Shown here: in pieces, positions 9,509-17,899 of the stretch
Layout of the letters: every line of letters starts with the position of its first letter
Position numbering within the stretch: position 1 is the stretch's first letter
From: an uncultured Bacteroides sp.
GTDB lineage: Bacteria > Bacteroidota > Bacteroidia > Bacteroidales > Bacteroidaceae
Length of the DNA stretch: 64,000 bases
NCBI RefSeq assembly: GCF_963677715.1
Contig: NZ_OY782495.1
Coordinates: 1,664,001 to 1,728,000 of the forward strand
Direction of reading: 5' to 3'
Translations under genes and position numbers: made by a program
The notes under the pieces: model-generated
Told to the model about the DNA's origin: nothing
Database searches by the model: none
What the model saw: only the letters and a program-made list of their open reading frames with translations

Positions 9509-9954
9509 GAAAAAGAATTTATTTAATTATCTGCCTATTTATAATATGCATTACCCACCTCCTTGGACAGGAGGTAGGTAATGCTACCTTTTACCACAAC
9601 CGATTTCACGGACACAAAACCTCAGACGGAGGAACTTACCACAAAGACAGCATGACGTGTGCTCATAAAACCTATCCATTGGGCACCCTGCTTAAGGTAA
9701 AAAATCCCCGAAACGGAAAAGAGGTAATTGTGAAAGTAACAGACCGTGGCCCCTTCAATAAACGATTAATGATCGATCTATCCTATCGCGCTGCCAAAGA
9801 ATTAGAGATTATTCGTTATGGCATAGCCCCGGTAGAAATATCACCATTCAACGCCATACGCATCCCTTATCGGCCGCAACAAGACCTTGCATTGTGTAAT
9901 ATTCTACAAATAGCCGTCAACCAAACAAAGTACCCTCTTCCATTTCATAGATAA
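9505..9954 (+). CDS. RlpA-like double-psi beta-barrel secreted protein
   Basis: A 149-aa secreted protein. Residues 1-21 are a signal peptide (MRKRIYLIICLFIICITHLLG) without a lipobox Cys. The rest is a double-psi beta-barrel of the RlpA family: GNATFYHNRFHGHKTSDGG, MTCAHKTYPLGT, VTDRGPF and the terminal DLSYRAAKEL segment. RlpA proteins bind or cleave denuded peptidoglycan glycans at the septum. The C-terminal SPOR domain found in E. coli RlpA is absent. It overlaps gdhA by four bases, which implies co-translation; a metabolic link to glutamate is not evident. Confidence 0.88.
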   Translation: MRKRIYLIICLFIICITHLLGQEVGNATFYHNRFHGHKTSDGGTYHKDSMTCAHKTYPLGTLLKVKNPRNGKEVIVKVTDRGPFNKRLMIDLSYRAAKELEIIRYGIAPVEISPFNAIRIPYRPQQDLALCNILQIAVNQTKYPLPFHR

Positions 9955-9992
9955 TAAATCACCAAGAAACTCTTCTTTTACACAAAATAGCT

Positions 9993-10000
9993 TAAATTTG
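9993..10000 (+). promoter_or_regulatory. Promoter -7 element for M24 peptidase
   Basis: TAAATTTG, 26 bases before the ATG at 10026; fits TAnnTTTG. Confidence 0.5.
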
Positions 10001-10025
10001 CATCTCGAACCAAAATGAAAATGAG

Positions 10026-11186
10026 ATGCTTATACCCGAACTTCAATTACGACGCGATAAGATACGCGTGCTTATGGCTCAACAAAATATTGATGCTGCC
10101 ATAATTTCCTGTAATGTAAACTTACTCTATACGTACGGACAGGTTGTGAGTGGATATCTTTATCTCCCGCTCAATGCTCCCGCACGCCTATTTCTAAAAC
10201 GCCCTAATAACATCACCGGAGAACATGTTCATGCCATTCGCAAGCCGGAACAAATTATCGACTTACTAAAAGAAAACGGATTAGCCATTCCGCATACGCT
10301 TATGCTTGAAGGTGACGAGCTGGCGTACACTGAATACACACGCTTAGCCGCCATGTTTCCGGAAGCCACAATCGTTAACGGGACACCGATCATCAGGCAG
10401 GCACGAAGCATAAAAACGGAAATAGAAATAATCATGTTCCGTCGTGCCGCCGCCGCTCACGCCAAAGCTTACGCACAAATACCATCGGCTTATCGCGAAG
10501 GAATGACAGATGCCGAGTTTTCCATCGAAATAGAGCGTCTGATGCGCCTGGAAGGATGCCTGGGCTTATTCCGTGTGTTCGGACAAAGCATGGAAATATT
10601 CATGGGCAGCGTATTAGCAGGAGATAATGCTGCAGCACCTTCACCCTATGACTTCGCTTTGGGAGGCCAAGGATTAGATCCTTCTCTGCCCGGTGGGCTA
10701 AACGGCAGCCTACTGCAAAAAGGACAAAGTGTAATGGTAGATCTGGGAGGTAACTTCAACGGATATATGTGTGACATGAGCCGCGTATTCTCCATAGGTA
10801 AACTAACCGAAGAAGCCTATAAAGCTCATCAGGTTTGCCTTGAGATACAAGAAAAGGTAGCTTCAATGGCCAAACCCGGTGTTGTATGCGAAGAACTTTA
10901 TAACCTGGCTATTGATATTGTCGACAAAGCCGGCTTCGCCGACAACTTTATGGGCATTAATCAAAAAGCAAAATTCATTGGTCATGGCATCGGCCTCGAA
11001 ATAAACGAAGTACCCGTACTTGCTCCTCGCGTAAAGCAAGAGTTGGAACTCGGTATGGTATTCGCTCTCGAGCCCAAAATAGTACTTCCCGGTGTAGGAC
11101 CGGTGGGTATTGAAAACTCATGGGTAGTCACTGCTGACGGAGTGGACAAACTAACCCTTTGTACCGAAGAAATCATTGAACTCTAA
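10026..11186 (+). CDS. M24 family Xaa-Pro aminopeptidase-like protein
   Basis: A 386-aa metallopeptidase of the pita-bread fold. Residues 1-130 are a creatinase/prolidase N-terminal domain; residues 140-386 are the M24 catalytic domain. Metal ligands can be seen in VDLGGNFNGYMCDMSR (Asp, Asp), IGHGIGLEINEVP (His), FALEPKI (Glu) and GIENSWVV (Glu). It should remove an N-terminal residue before proline in the cytoplasm. It lacks a signal peptide. A near-upstream ATG at 10014 is in another frame. It is a single-gene unit with a strong hairpin after it. Confidence 0.9.
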   Translation: MLIPELQLRRDKIRVLMAQQNIDAAIISCNVNLLYTYGQVVSGYLYLPLNAPARLFLKRPNNITGEHVHAIRKPEQIIDLLKENGLAIPHTLMLEGDELAYTEYTRLAAMFPEATIVNGTPIIRQARSIKTEIEIIMFRRAAAAHAKAYAQIPSAYREGMTDAEFSIEIERLMRLEGCLGLFRVFGQSMEIFMGSVLAGDNAAAPSPYDFALGGQGLDPSLPGGLNGSLLQKGQSVMVDLGGNFNGYMCDMSRVFSIGKLTEEAYKAHQVCLEIQEKVASMAKPGVVCEELYNLAIDIVDKAGFADNFMGINQKAKFIGHGIGLEINEVPVLAPRVKQELELGMVFALEPKIVLPGVGPVGIENSWVVTADGVDKLTLCTEEIIEL

Positions 11187-11187
11187 G

Positions 11188-11284
11188 GAACGGTAAAGTT
11201 ACCACCTAAACAGAACGTACATATTATTAAAGATGCCCGAATTTATCCAGTGTAAATTCGGGCATCTATGTTATTTTACCGTTC
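11188..11284. terminator. Nested bidirectional terminator
   Basis: Inner 15-bp perfect stem AGATGCCCGAATTTA (11231-11245) / 11253-11267 with a 7-base loop. An outer 10-bp pair, GAACGGTAAA (11188-11197) / TTTACCGTTC (11275-11284), encloses it. It sits between the convergent M24 and aldehyde dehydrogenase genes. Confidence 0.8.
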
Positions 11285-11292
11285 TTTTAAAA

Positions 11293-12699
11293 TCAATAAG
11301 GCTTCTCCGGCGATGTTACTCTTATAAGTTTCACATTCACAAATTCATAGATACCGGCAGGAGATTGCTCACGCCCATATCCCGATTTCTTTGTCCCACC
11401 GAAAGGTAGTTCCGGAGCAATTCCGGTAACATGATTAATATAAACCATCCCTGTATCAATTTTACGTGCTACTTCAACAGCCCTTTCTATATTATTACCA
11501 AAAACAGTTCCGCCCAAACCAAAGTCAGAATCATTGGCCAATTCAATGGCAGCAGCCTCATCCTTAACCGCATAAACGGCTAATACCGGACCGAAAATCT
11601 CTTGCGAATAAGCCGCCATACCCGGTTTAATACCGGTTAAAATAGTCGGTTCCATAAAAGCGCCCGGACGATTTATCCGTTTGCCACCTATAACCAATTT
11701 GGCACCGCCCTTTACCGTATCTTCGACTTGCTTAAGCACATCTATCAATGCTTTCTCACTGCTAAGAGGCGCCAATTGAGTTTCCGGCAATAAAGGATCG
11801 CCTACAACAATGGTTTCAAATATTTTTTTTGCTTTCTCGATAAATTTATCAACCAAAGATTCAGGCACGATGATCCTTTTCGGTGAAACACAGACTTGCC
11901 CGGCATTCCACAAGCGACCAAAAACAGCCGTTTCCACAGCTTTGTCAAGATCCACATCTTCCAACACCACAAAAGCATCACTACTGCCCAATTCAAGAAT
12001 AGACTTCTTTACGCTTCGCCCCGCTTCGGCGGCAAAACTAGATCCTGCGGGCTCACTTCCGGTCAGAGAAGCACCTTTGATGCGTGGATCGCTCACTAAC
12101 TGAGAAGCTCTGGATCCGGGAATAAATAAATTCGTATACACACCCTTGGGTGCACCTGCTTCTATAAATATCTCCTCCATAACAGCAGCACATTGCGGAA
12201 TATTCGATGCATGTTTCAACACCACAGTATTACCTGCCATGATACTAGGAGCAGCAGAACGGGTTATCTGATAAAAAGGAAAGTTCCATGGCTGCACACT
12301 TAAGATAACACCTATTGGCTCGTATGTATTAAAAGCTTTTCCGAAAGGAGTATCCAGCGGCTGATCGGCCAGGAAACGAGCTCCGTTCTTAGCATAATAA
12401 TCAAATATGTCGGCACTAAGCTCCACTTCGGCAATACTTTCGCGCAATAACTTACCCATTTCAATGGTAGCGAGCCGTCCCAATTCTTGTTTACGTGCTC
12501 TCAATATTTCGGCTACTTTATGAAGTAATGCTGCTCTGGTCTCAAAAGAAGTCAGTCGCCATGACCGAAAAGCTTTATCAGCTTGCGCTAATAATTGATC
12601 TACTTGTTCTTCGCTCATTGCGTCGAACACTTTTTCAGTTTTACCCGTTGCAGGGTTTACTGTTTTAATTGATGAAATCTTATTTTCTTGAGTTCCCAT
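11293..12699 (-). CDS. Aldehyde dehydrogenase (succinate-semialdehyde dehydrogenase-like)
   Basis: A 468-aa NAD(P)-dependent aldehyde dehydrogenase. Visible motifs are LSVQPWNFPFYQ (cofactor loop), LTGSEPAGSS, catalytic Glu in LELGSSDAFVV and catalytic Cys in NAGQVCVSPKR, then EIFGPVLAVY and LPFGGTKKSGYG. The sequence resembles the GabD/Sad branch that oxidises succinate semialdehyde, but substrate cannot be set from sequence alone. The start MGTQENK is supported because no better ATG lies upstream and an AT-rich untranslated leader precedes it. No partner genes of a GABA pathway are adjacent. Confidence 0.88.
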   Translation of the reverse strand: MGTQENKISSIKTVNPATGKTEKVFDAMSEEQVDQLLAQADKAFRSWRLTSFETRAALLHKVAEILRARKQELGRLATIEMGKLLRESIAEVELSADIFDYYAKNGARFLADQPLDTPFGKAFNTYEPIGVILSVQPWNFPFYQITRSAAPSIMAGNTVVLKHASNIPQCAAVMEEIFIEAGAPKGVYTNLFIPGSRASQLVSDPRIKGASLTGSEPAGSSFAAEAGRSVKKSILELGSSDAFVVLEDVDLDKAVETAVFGRLWNAGQVCVSPKRIIVPESLVDKFIEKAKKIFETIVVGDPLLPETQLAPLSSEKALIDVLKQVEDTVKGGAKLVIGGKRINRPGAFMEPTILTGIKPGMAAYSQEIFGPVLAVYAVKDEAAAIELANDSDFGLGGTVFGNNIERAVEVARKIDTGMVYINHVTGIAPELPFGGTKKSGYGREQSPAGIYEFVNVKLIRVTSPEKPY

Positions 12700-12956
12700 G
12701 ATAAAAAGTTAATTGTGTATCAAAAAGGAAGATTAAAACAATTAGAACTTCCCCCTCTCCGGTACAATTATTATGTCCTTTTAACAACATGCCGAGCCCC
12801 TTTGTTCTTTCGAAGTGCACGTATAACATTCGTTGTACCCTTTTATCACAAATAAAGATTATTAAACGAAGAAATAACCCTGCCGATTACAATACACACT
12901 GATGCATTGGCTAAGAACATAGCCATTCATTTAACTTTTCAATTGAACTTCAACGA

Positions 12957-14390
12957 TCAGTCTACAGGCTTCAGCCCCATCGCCTTAGCCCGCTGAAGCA
13001 TAAAATGATATGCCTCATCATAGTCATTAGAAATCACCCCATCCAGAATCGCATCTTTAATCGCACTCTTTAACGAGCCTACCTCCTGACAAGGCTTCAA
13101 ACCAAAAACACGCATAATCTGTTCCCCGCCAATCGGTGGTTGAAAGTTACGAACACGATCTTTCTCTTCAATATCTTTCAATTTTTGCCTTACCAACTGA
13201 AAGTTATTCAGAAAACGCTGCTTGCGCTCTGTGTTTTTTGATGTAATGTCCGCTTCGCATAGCGTCATTAAATCTTCTATGTCATTGCCTGCTTCAAAAA
13301 GTAAACGACGCACAGCCGAATCCGTCACTATATCATCCGCAATAGCAATAGGACGCATATGCAGAGACACCATTTTCTGCACATACTTCATCTTCTCGTT
13401 CATGGGGAGTTTCATCCGGCGAAAAATAACAGGGATCATCTTTTCGCCGATAAAATTGTGATTGTGAAATGTCCATCCCGCCTTAGGTTCCCAACGCTTG
13501 GTAACAGGCTTGGCAATATCGTGCAACAAAGCCGACCAGCGCAACCAGAGATTATCAGTCTGCTTACTTATATTATCAAGCACCTCAAGTGTATGATAAA
13601 AGTTATCTTTATGTGCCTTTCCATTTCGCGTATCCACCCCTTGCATAGCTATCAGTTCCGGAAAAATAAGAGATAAAAGTCCCGAACGATCCAAGTCAAT
13701 GAACCCTTTGGATGGAATAGGCGCAAGCATTATTTTGTTTAATTCGTCGGCTATACGCTCTCCGGAGATTATTTCGATGCGCTCTTTGTTACGACAAAGA
13801 GACTCAAAAGTGGCATCGTCTATATAAAAATTGAGTTGTGTGGCAAAGCGGATGCAACGCATCATCCGCAGCGGATCGTCACTAAAGGTGATATCAGGAT
13901 TGAGCGGAGTACGAATTGTCCTCTCTTTCAGGTCGTTTAGCCCACCGAACGGATCAATCAGTTCCCCGAAGCGATTTTTGTTAAGACATACAGCCAGTGC
14001 ATTAATGGTAAAGTCCCGACGATTCTGATCATCTTCCAGCGTTCCGTCTTCTACAATCGGCTTGCGCGAATCGCGCTGATAAGATTCTTTACGGGCACCC
14101 ACAAATTCGATCTCCGTACCACAGAACTTCACCTGTGCAGTGCCAAAATTCTTAAAAACAGAAACATGAGCTCCCTTGCCCAGCTTCCTCCCCAGTGCTT
14201 CCGCCATTTCAATACCGCTACCTACTACAACTACATCTATATCTTTCGAAGGACGTTGCAGAAAAATGTCGCGTACATAACCTCCCACGGCGTAGCATTC
14301 TAAATGCAATGCATCGGCCGTTTCTGATATTTGCCCAAAAATATTATCACTGAAATGTAGCTTCAATTCCTCTCCTGTCAACTCTATCAT
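12957..14390 (-). CDS. CCA tRNA nucleotidyltransferase / poly(A) polymerase family with HD domain
   Basis: A 477-aa class II nucleotidyltransferase. The head has GGYVRD (residues about 36-41) and the metal-binding DIDVVVVG, then RRDFTINALA, followed by the RNA-binding neck and body. An HD domain with LLHDIAKP (about 290) and HNHNF follows, as in bacterial CCA-adding enzymes that can also trim 2',3'-cyclic phosphate. The expected role is adding or repairing the tRNA 3' CCA end. CCA enzyme and poly(A) polymerase are not separable by eye, but CCA activity is the usual assignment in Bacteroides. It is divergent from the lipoprotein gene, with overlapping promoter regions. Confidence 0.9.
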   Translation of the reverse strand: MIELTGEELKLHFSDNIFGQISETADALHLECYAVGGYVRDIFLQRPSKDIDVVVVGSGIEMAEALGRKLGKGAHVSVFKNFGTAQVKFCGTEIEFVGARKESYQRDSRKPIVEDGTLEDDQNRRDFTINALAVCLNKNRFGELIDPFGGLNDLKERTIRTPLNPDITFSDDPLRMMRCIRFATQLNFYIDDATFESLCRNKERIEIISGERIADELNKIMLAPIPSKGFIDLDRSGLLSLIFPELIAMQGVDTRNGKAHKDNFYHTLEVLDNISKQTDNLWLRWSALLHDIAKPVTKRWEPKAGWTFHNHNFIGEKMIPVIFRRMKLPMNEKMKYVQKMVSLHMRPIAIADDIVTDSAVRRLLFEAGNDIEDLMTLCEADITSKNTERKQRFLNNFQLVRQKLKDIEEKDRVRNFQPPIGGEQIMRVFGLKPCQEVGSLKSAIKDAILDGVISNDYDEAYHFMLQRAKAMGLKPVD

Positions 14391-14414
14391 GCTTCTTTAT
14401 TAAGTTTTATGCTG

Positions 14415-14451
14415 CAAAAATACAAAAAACTGATATTAGTTTGTATTTTTG
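14415..14451. promoter_or_regulatory. Closely spaced divergent promoters
   Basis: A minus-strand TATTTTTG (14422 to 14415) faces the nucleotidyltransferase gene and a plus-strand TATTTTTG (14444-14451) faces the lipoprotein gene. The two -7 elements are only 21 bases apart, so the polymerase footprints overlap. Confidence 0.6.
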
Positions 14452-14474
14452 CTGTCAATAAAGAAACAGATTAT

Positions 14475-15314
14475 ATGAAAAAGATTGCAATATGGATATG
14501 CGCCACTGCACTATTGGCATCGTGTAGCAATGAAATGGAGAAAAAAGCGAACGAGAAATTACAAGCAGCTCGCGAAGCTTTGCAACAAGGTAAATACAGT
14601 GAAGCCAAACTTCAGATAGACAGTATAAAAATACTCTACCCTAAAGCGTTCGACGCCCGTAGAGAAGGCCTTAAAATAATTCAGGAAGCCGAATTGAAGG
14701 AACAGCAACACAGCCTTGTCTACCTTGACAGCATGTGGCAAGTCAAACAAAAAGAGTTTGAGAACATCAAGAAACAATTTGTGTTCGAAAAGAATGCCGA
14801 ATACCAAAATATAGGCAATTACTTTTGGCCCACACAAACGGTCGAAAAGAATCTGCACCGCTCTTTCTTACGCTTTCAGGTAAACGAGCAGGGAGTGATG
14901 ACCATGACATCCATCTATTGCGGCGGAAGCAATATTCATCATATTGCCGTAAAAGTAACCGCCCCCGATGGCAGCTTTGCAGAAACGCCGGCCTCTAAAG
15001 ACAGTTATGAAACTACCGATCTGGGAGAAAAGATAGAAAAGGCCGATTATAAATTAGGTGCAGACGGCAATGTGATGGGCTTCATTTACCTAAATAAAGA
15101 CAAAAACATACGTGTGGAGTATAAGGGCGAGCGTAAATTTGTAACTACGATGAGCGTTACAGACAGGCAAGCTTTGGCCGGCATCTACGAACTCTCTCAG
15201 CTACTATCTTCCATGGAAGAAATCAAGAAAGAGAAAAAGGAAGCCAACCTGAAAATAGAGTTTGTTACAAGAAAAATGAAAGACTCCGCAGCAAAAGAAA
15301 AAGAAAAAGAATAA
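14475..15314 (+). CDS. Lipoprotein with coiled-coil N-terminus, unknown function
   Basis: A 279-aa protein from the ATG at 14475. An in-frame ATG at 14409 lies upstream of the promoter element at 14444 and is rejected. The N-terminus MKKIAIWICATALLASCSNE is a lipoprotein signal (Cys17). Residues about 20-110 are charged and helical (KLQAAREALQQGKYSEAK resembles a TPR-like helix), then a beta-rich region, ending in a Lys/Glu-rich helix (KEKKEANLK, AAKEKEKE). I do not recognise a named family. Likely anchored in the envelope. Confidence 0.8.
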   Translation: MKKIAIWICATALLASCSNEMEKKANEKLQAAREALQQGKYSEAKLQIDSIKILYPKAFDARREGLKIIQEAELKEQQHSLVYLDSMWQVKQKEFENIKKQFVFEKNAEYQNIGNYFWPTQTVEKNLHRSFLRFQVNEQGVMTMTSIYCGGSNIHHIAVKVTAPDGSFAETPASKDSYETTDLGEKIEKADYKLGADGNVMGFIYLNKDKNIRVEYKGERKFVTTMSVTDRQALAGIYELSQLLSSMEEIKKEKKEANLKIEFVTRKMKDSAAKEKEKE

Positions 15315-15381
15315 ACACAACATCTCTCTTTGCCTTTGCTCGAAAACATAAATTCTACCCTATTAACGAGTTGCACTGACC

Positions 15382-15876
15382 ATGAACATTACATTGACAG
15401 ACCTGCAAGAGGCCGATCTTCCTTTTGTGAAAGAAATATACGATTACTACTCCTTACATACCAACGTTGTTTACTCCGTACATCAGGTATCAATAGAAGA
15501 AATTAAATCGTTTATGCCCGTGGGCGATCCCATTTATCGTTCCTTTCTTCTCAAAAACAAGGAAGAAGAAACAGTTGGATTCTGCTACTTTTCGCGTTTC
15601 AAGCCGCGTGAGGCTTTCCGCATATCGGTTGAACTGACCATTTACCTAAAACCGGAGTTTACCGGCCGACGATACGGATATGAAATTATGGAGCAAATCG
15701 AACCATTTATCAAACAAGGAGGTTTCAGCAACATCATGGCACTCATTTCAGGAGATAACGATGCAAGCAAACATCTGTTTGAGAAATGCGGATACGAATG
15801 TTGTGCCAATATTAAGCAAGTAGCCGAGAAATTCGAAAAGAAACTAGACCTGATGATGTACCAGAAATTTCTTTAG
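15382..15876 (+). CDS. GNAT family N-acetyltransferase
   Basis: A 164-aa acetyl-CoA-dependent transferase. The fold is recognisable from the N-terminal DLQEADLPFVKEIYDYYSL, the central strand VELTIYLKPEFTGRRYGYE, where the pyrophosphate-binding loop is a variant of R/Q-x-x-G-x-G/A, and the late SGDNDASKHLFEKCGYE. It resembles phosphinothricin or amino-acid acetyltransferases, but the substrate cannot be assigned. Single gene, convergent with ruvA. Confidence 0.82.
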   Translation: MNITLTDLQEADLPFVKEIYDYYSLHTNVVYSVHQVSIEEIKSFMPVGDPIYRSFLLKNKEEETVGFCYFSRFKPREAFRISVELTIYLKPEFTGRRYGYEIMEQIEPFIKQGGFSNIMALISGDNDASKHLFEKCGYECCANIKQVAEKFEKKLDLMMYQKFL

Positions 15877-15901
15877 CCGCCACACGAATCATCAAGCACT
15901 C

Positions 15902-16489
15902 TTACAACCGTTTCAATGCCTGCTTTATCACCTTTTCGACCGGCGCACCGGGTTCTTCCTGAAGGATAAGAGCCACCACTTTTTGTGAAGGAGCCGGCGC
16001 AAAGCCCAACATGGTAAGTGCCGCCACTGCCTCTTCATGAACTTCAGCATTCATCGCAACGACACCACCGGCGACAGACATGCCCGATGTTGTTTTTATT
16101 TTATCTCTCAAATCAATAATAACCCGTTGAGCCGTCTTCAAACCGATGCCTTTCACTGTCTTCAACAGATTGGCGTTCTCTGAGCTGATCACATTGCACA
16201 GTTCGGCGGGAGAAAGTGCCGAAAGTATCATCCGGGCAGTATTTCCGCCAATGCCCGATACGGAGATAAGCAACAAGAATAACTCTCGCTCCTGCTTATC
16301 GGCAAAACCATAAAGAATATAAGCATCTTCACGAATAGCCTCGTAAATATAAAGTTTACAGCTACTTTTACCCTGAATGGCAGAGTAGGTATTCAGTGAA
16401 ATATTCACACCATAGCCCAGCCCGTTACAGTCTATTACCACGGTTGCCGGACTCAGCTCGGCAATTCCGCCCTTAACATATTCTATCAT
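15902..16489 (-). CDS. ruvA: Holliday junction helicase subunit RuvA
   Basis: A 195-aa protein that binds four-way junctions as a tetramer and loads the RuvB motor. The N-terminal OB-fold begins [12 protein letters not shown]; domain II holds two helix-hairpin-helix motifs, [14 protein letters not shown] and [14 protein letters not shown]; the C-terminal three-helix domain (residues about 145-195) contacts RuvB. Full length. RuvB and RuvC are not in the window. Confidence 0.96.
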   Translation of the reverse strand: MIEYVKGGIAELSPATVVIDCNGLGYGVNISLNTYSAIQGKSSCKLYIYEAIREDAYILYGFADKQERELFLLLISVSGIGGNTARMILSALSPAELCNVISSENANLLKTVKGIGLKTAQRVIIDLRDKIKTTSGMSVAGGVVAMNAEVHEEAVAALTMLGFAPAPSQKVVALILQEEPGAPVEKVIKQALKRL

Positions 16490-16565
16490 AATTCCTTCTT
16501 ATAACATAGATACTCAAAAATCGCTGCTTCTGTACTTATCGAGTTGTTTTTACGAAAAAATCGCT

Positions 16566-16573
16566 TACATTTG
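16566..16573 (+). promoter_or_regulatory. Promoter -7 element upstream of hemolysin III-like gene
   Basis: TACATTTG at 16566-16573, about 170 bases before the ATG at 16741. If used, the leader is about 160 nt, long for this genome. Confidence 0.45.
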
Positions 16574-16740
16574 TAACCAAAGAAGGTAAAGAGGCAACTC
16601 GCTGCCAACAAAAGTAACGAAAAAGATCTGAGCAGCCATTATTGGATAGAACAATATTGAAAATTTGATGTAGCCCGATAAACATACCGCTACGATTGGA
16701 AGAACAACTCCGCTGAACGAATGAATAACCATTATATAAA

Positions 16741-17391
16741 ATGACAAAGCCAAGATACACCGCCGGTGAGGAACTTGCCAATAGCCTCTCTCATGGCATA
16801 GGTATTCTGCTAGGAATAATAGCCGGATACTTTCTGTTACAAAAAGCCGGAGAAAACACAGACCCCTGGGCCGTAGGGTGTGTGCTGACTTATTTATTCG
16901 GCATGCTGGCCTCTTACATTACCTCTACCCTGTACCACAGCAGCCCGGCCGGAAAGAGAAGAGAGATTCTTCGCAAAGCTGATCATTCAGCCATCTATTG
17001 GCACATAGCCGGCACTTATACCCCTTTTGCGCTACTTGTAATGCGACATGCCGGCTATTGGGGATGGGCTGTTTTCACTTTCGTATGGATAGCCGCCATA
17101 GCAGGCACCATCGTCAGTTTCCGAAAGTTGAAAGAACATAGTAATGTCGAAACAATCTGTTTCGTGGGGATGGGAAGCATTATACTTGTTGCCTTGAAGC
17201 CACTCTCCGATTGCCTGCAGAACACCGGCACAATGTCCGCTTTGTGGTGGCTTCTGGGCGGAGGACTCTCCTATGTTATCGGCGCCTTTTTCTATTCTCT
17301 TCGAAAAGTTAAGTACATGCACTTTGTTTTTCACCTCTTCATCTTGGGCGGAAGCGCCTGCCACATCATATCCATTTGGATAACTTTATAA
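16741..17391 (+). CDS. Hemolysin III / PAQR family membrane protein
   Basis: A 216-aa inner-membrane protein with about seven transmembrane segments. The start MTKPRYTAGEELANSLSHGIG is typical of the HlyIII family. Family metal-site residues are visible: SHGIG near residue 17, STLYHS near 61, ADHSAIYWHIAGTYTPF near 80, and the late HFVFHLFILGGSACH. Despite the name, a hemolytic role is shown for few members; a role in membrane or lipid homeostasis is more likely. Confidence 0.9.
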   Translation: MTKPRYTAGEELANSLSHGIGILLGIIAGYFLLQKAGENTDPWAVGCVLTYLFGMLASYITSTLYHSSPAGKRREILRKADHSAIYWHIAGTYTPFALLVMRHAGYWGWAVFTFVWIAAIAGTIVSFRKLKEHSNVETICFVGMGSIILVALKPLSDCLQNTGTMSALWWLLGGGLSYVIGAFFYSLRKVKYMHFVFHLFILGGSACHIISIWITL

Positions 17392-17512
17392 AAGTTCAGA
17401 GCAGAAAAGTTATCCAAAACGGAACACTTTGATAATCAGACTAAAAGAAAAGTATCCGAAAATAATCTTCGTTTTTAACGTTTAAAGGAATACAAGATAT
17501 AGCAATAAGCAT

Positions 17513-17520
17513 TACCTTTG
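17513..17520 (+). promoter_or_regulatory. nrdD: Promoter -7 element for riboswitch-nrdDG transcript
   Basis: TACCTTTG fits TAnnTTTG and ends 5 bases before the first pairing strand of the riboswitch at 17526, so the transcript would begin almost at the aptamer. Confidence 0.6.
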
Positions 17521-17525
17521 TTTCC

Positions 17526-17684
17526 GTTCTGGTACTAAAGATCGATTTAGTAAATGGGAATGCCGTGTAATCCGGCAACAGTACCCGCTGCTGTAATTCT
17601 CTATGAATCTGATACATACACGTCACTGTGCTTCGCATGGGAAGGCGTATCAGAGGAGAGATAAGTCAGAAGACCTGCCAGAAC
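17526..17684 (+). promoter_or_regulatory. Cobalamin riboswitch
   Basis: Canonical aptamer landmarks appear in order: closing stem GTTCTGG (17526-17532) with CCAGAAC (17678-17684); the core ATGGGAATGCCGTGTAATCC followed by GGCAACAGTACCCGCTGCTG (17554 on); the TGGGAAGGC segment (about 17638-17646); and the B12 box AAGTCAGAAGACCTGCC (17663-17679). The arrangement fits the adenosylcobalamin class. It precedes nrdD by 216 bases on the same strand. Known cobalamin riboswitches usually repress when the ligand is bound, acting on translation or termination. Confidence 0.95.
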
Positions 17685-17741
17685 AGGTATCACATATTTT
17701 TACGCTTTCGGGAGTTAAAGCAGGTGAGTTAGCTTAATGAC

Positions 17742-17790
17742 TTTGCATCATTGACTGCGATTAAATTTTTAATCAGGAAAACAATGCAAA
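17742..17790 (+). promoter_or_regulatory. Nested inverted repeat in nrdD leader (possible expression platform)
   Basis: TTTGCAT (17742-17748) pairs with ATGCAAA (17784-17790). Inside, GATTAAA (17759-17765) pairs with TTTAATC (17768-17774) across 2 bases. It lies between the aptamer and the nrdD start and lacks a T-run, so it is not an obvious terminator. It could be a post-transcriptional switch element or a protein operator. Confidence 0.4.
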
Positions 17791-17899
17791 TTCTTAGAAG
17801 TATAATCTAACAAACTTCCCTCCTTTCCTCCCCGAGCGTAATCAGGCACTGTTACCGAACAAAAATTTAAGTTGCAACATTTACTAAAAGTATATAGTC

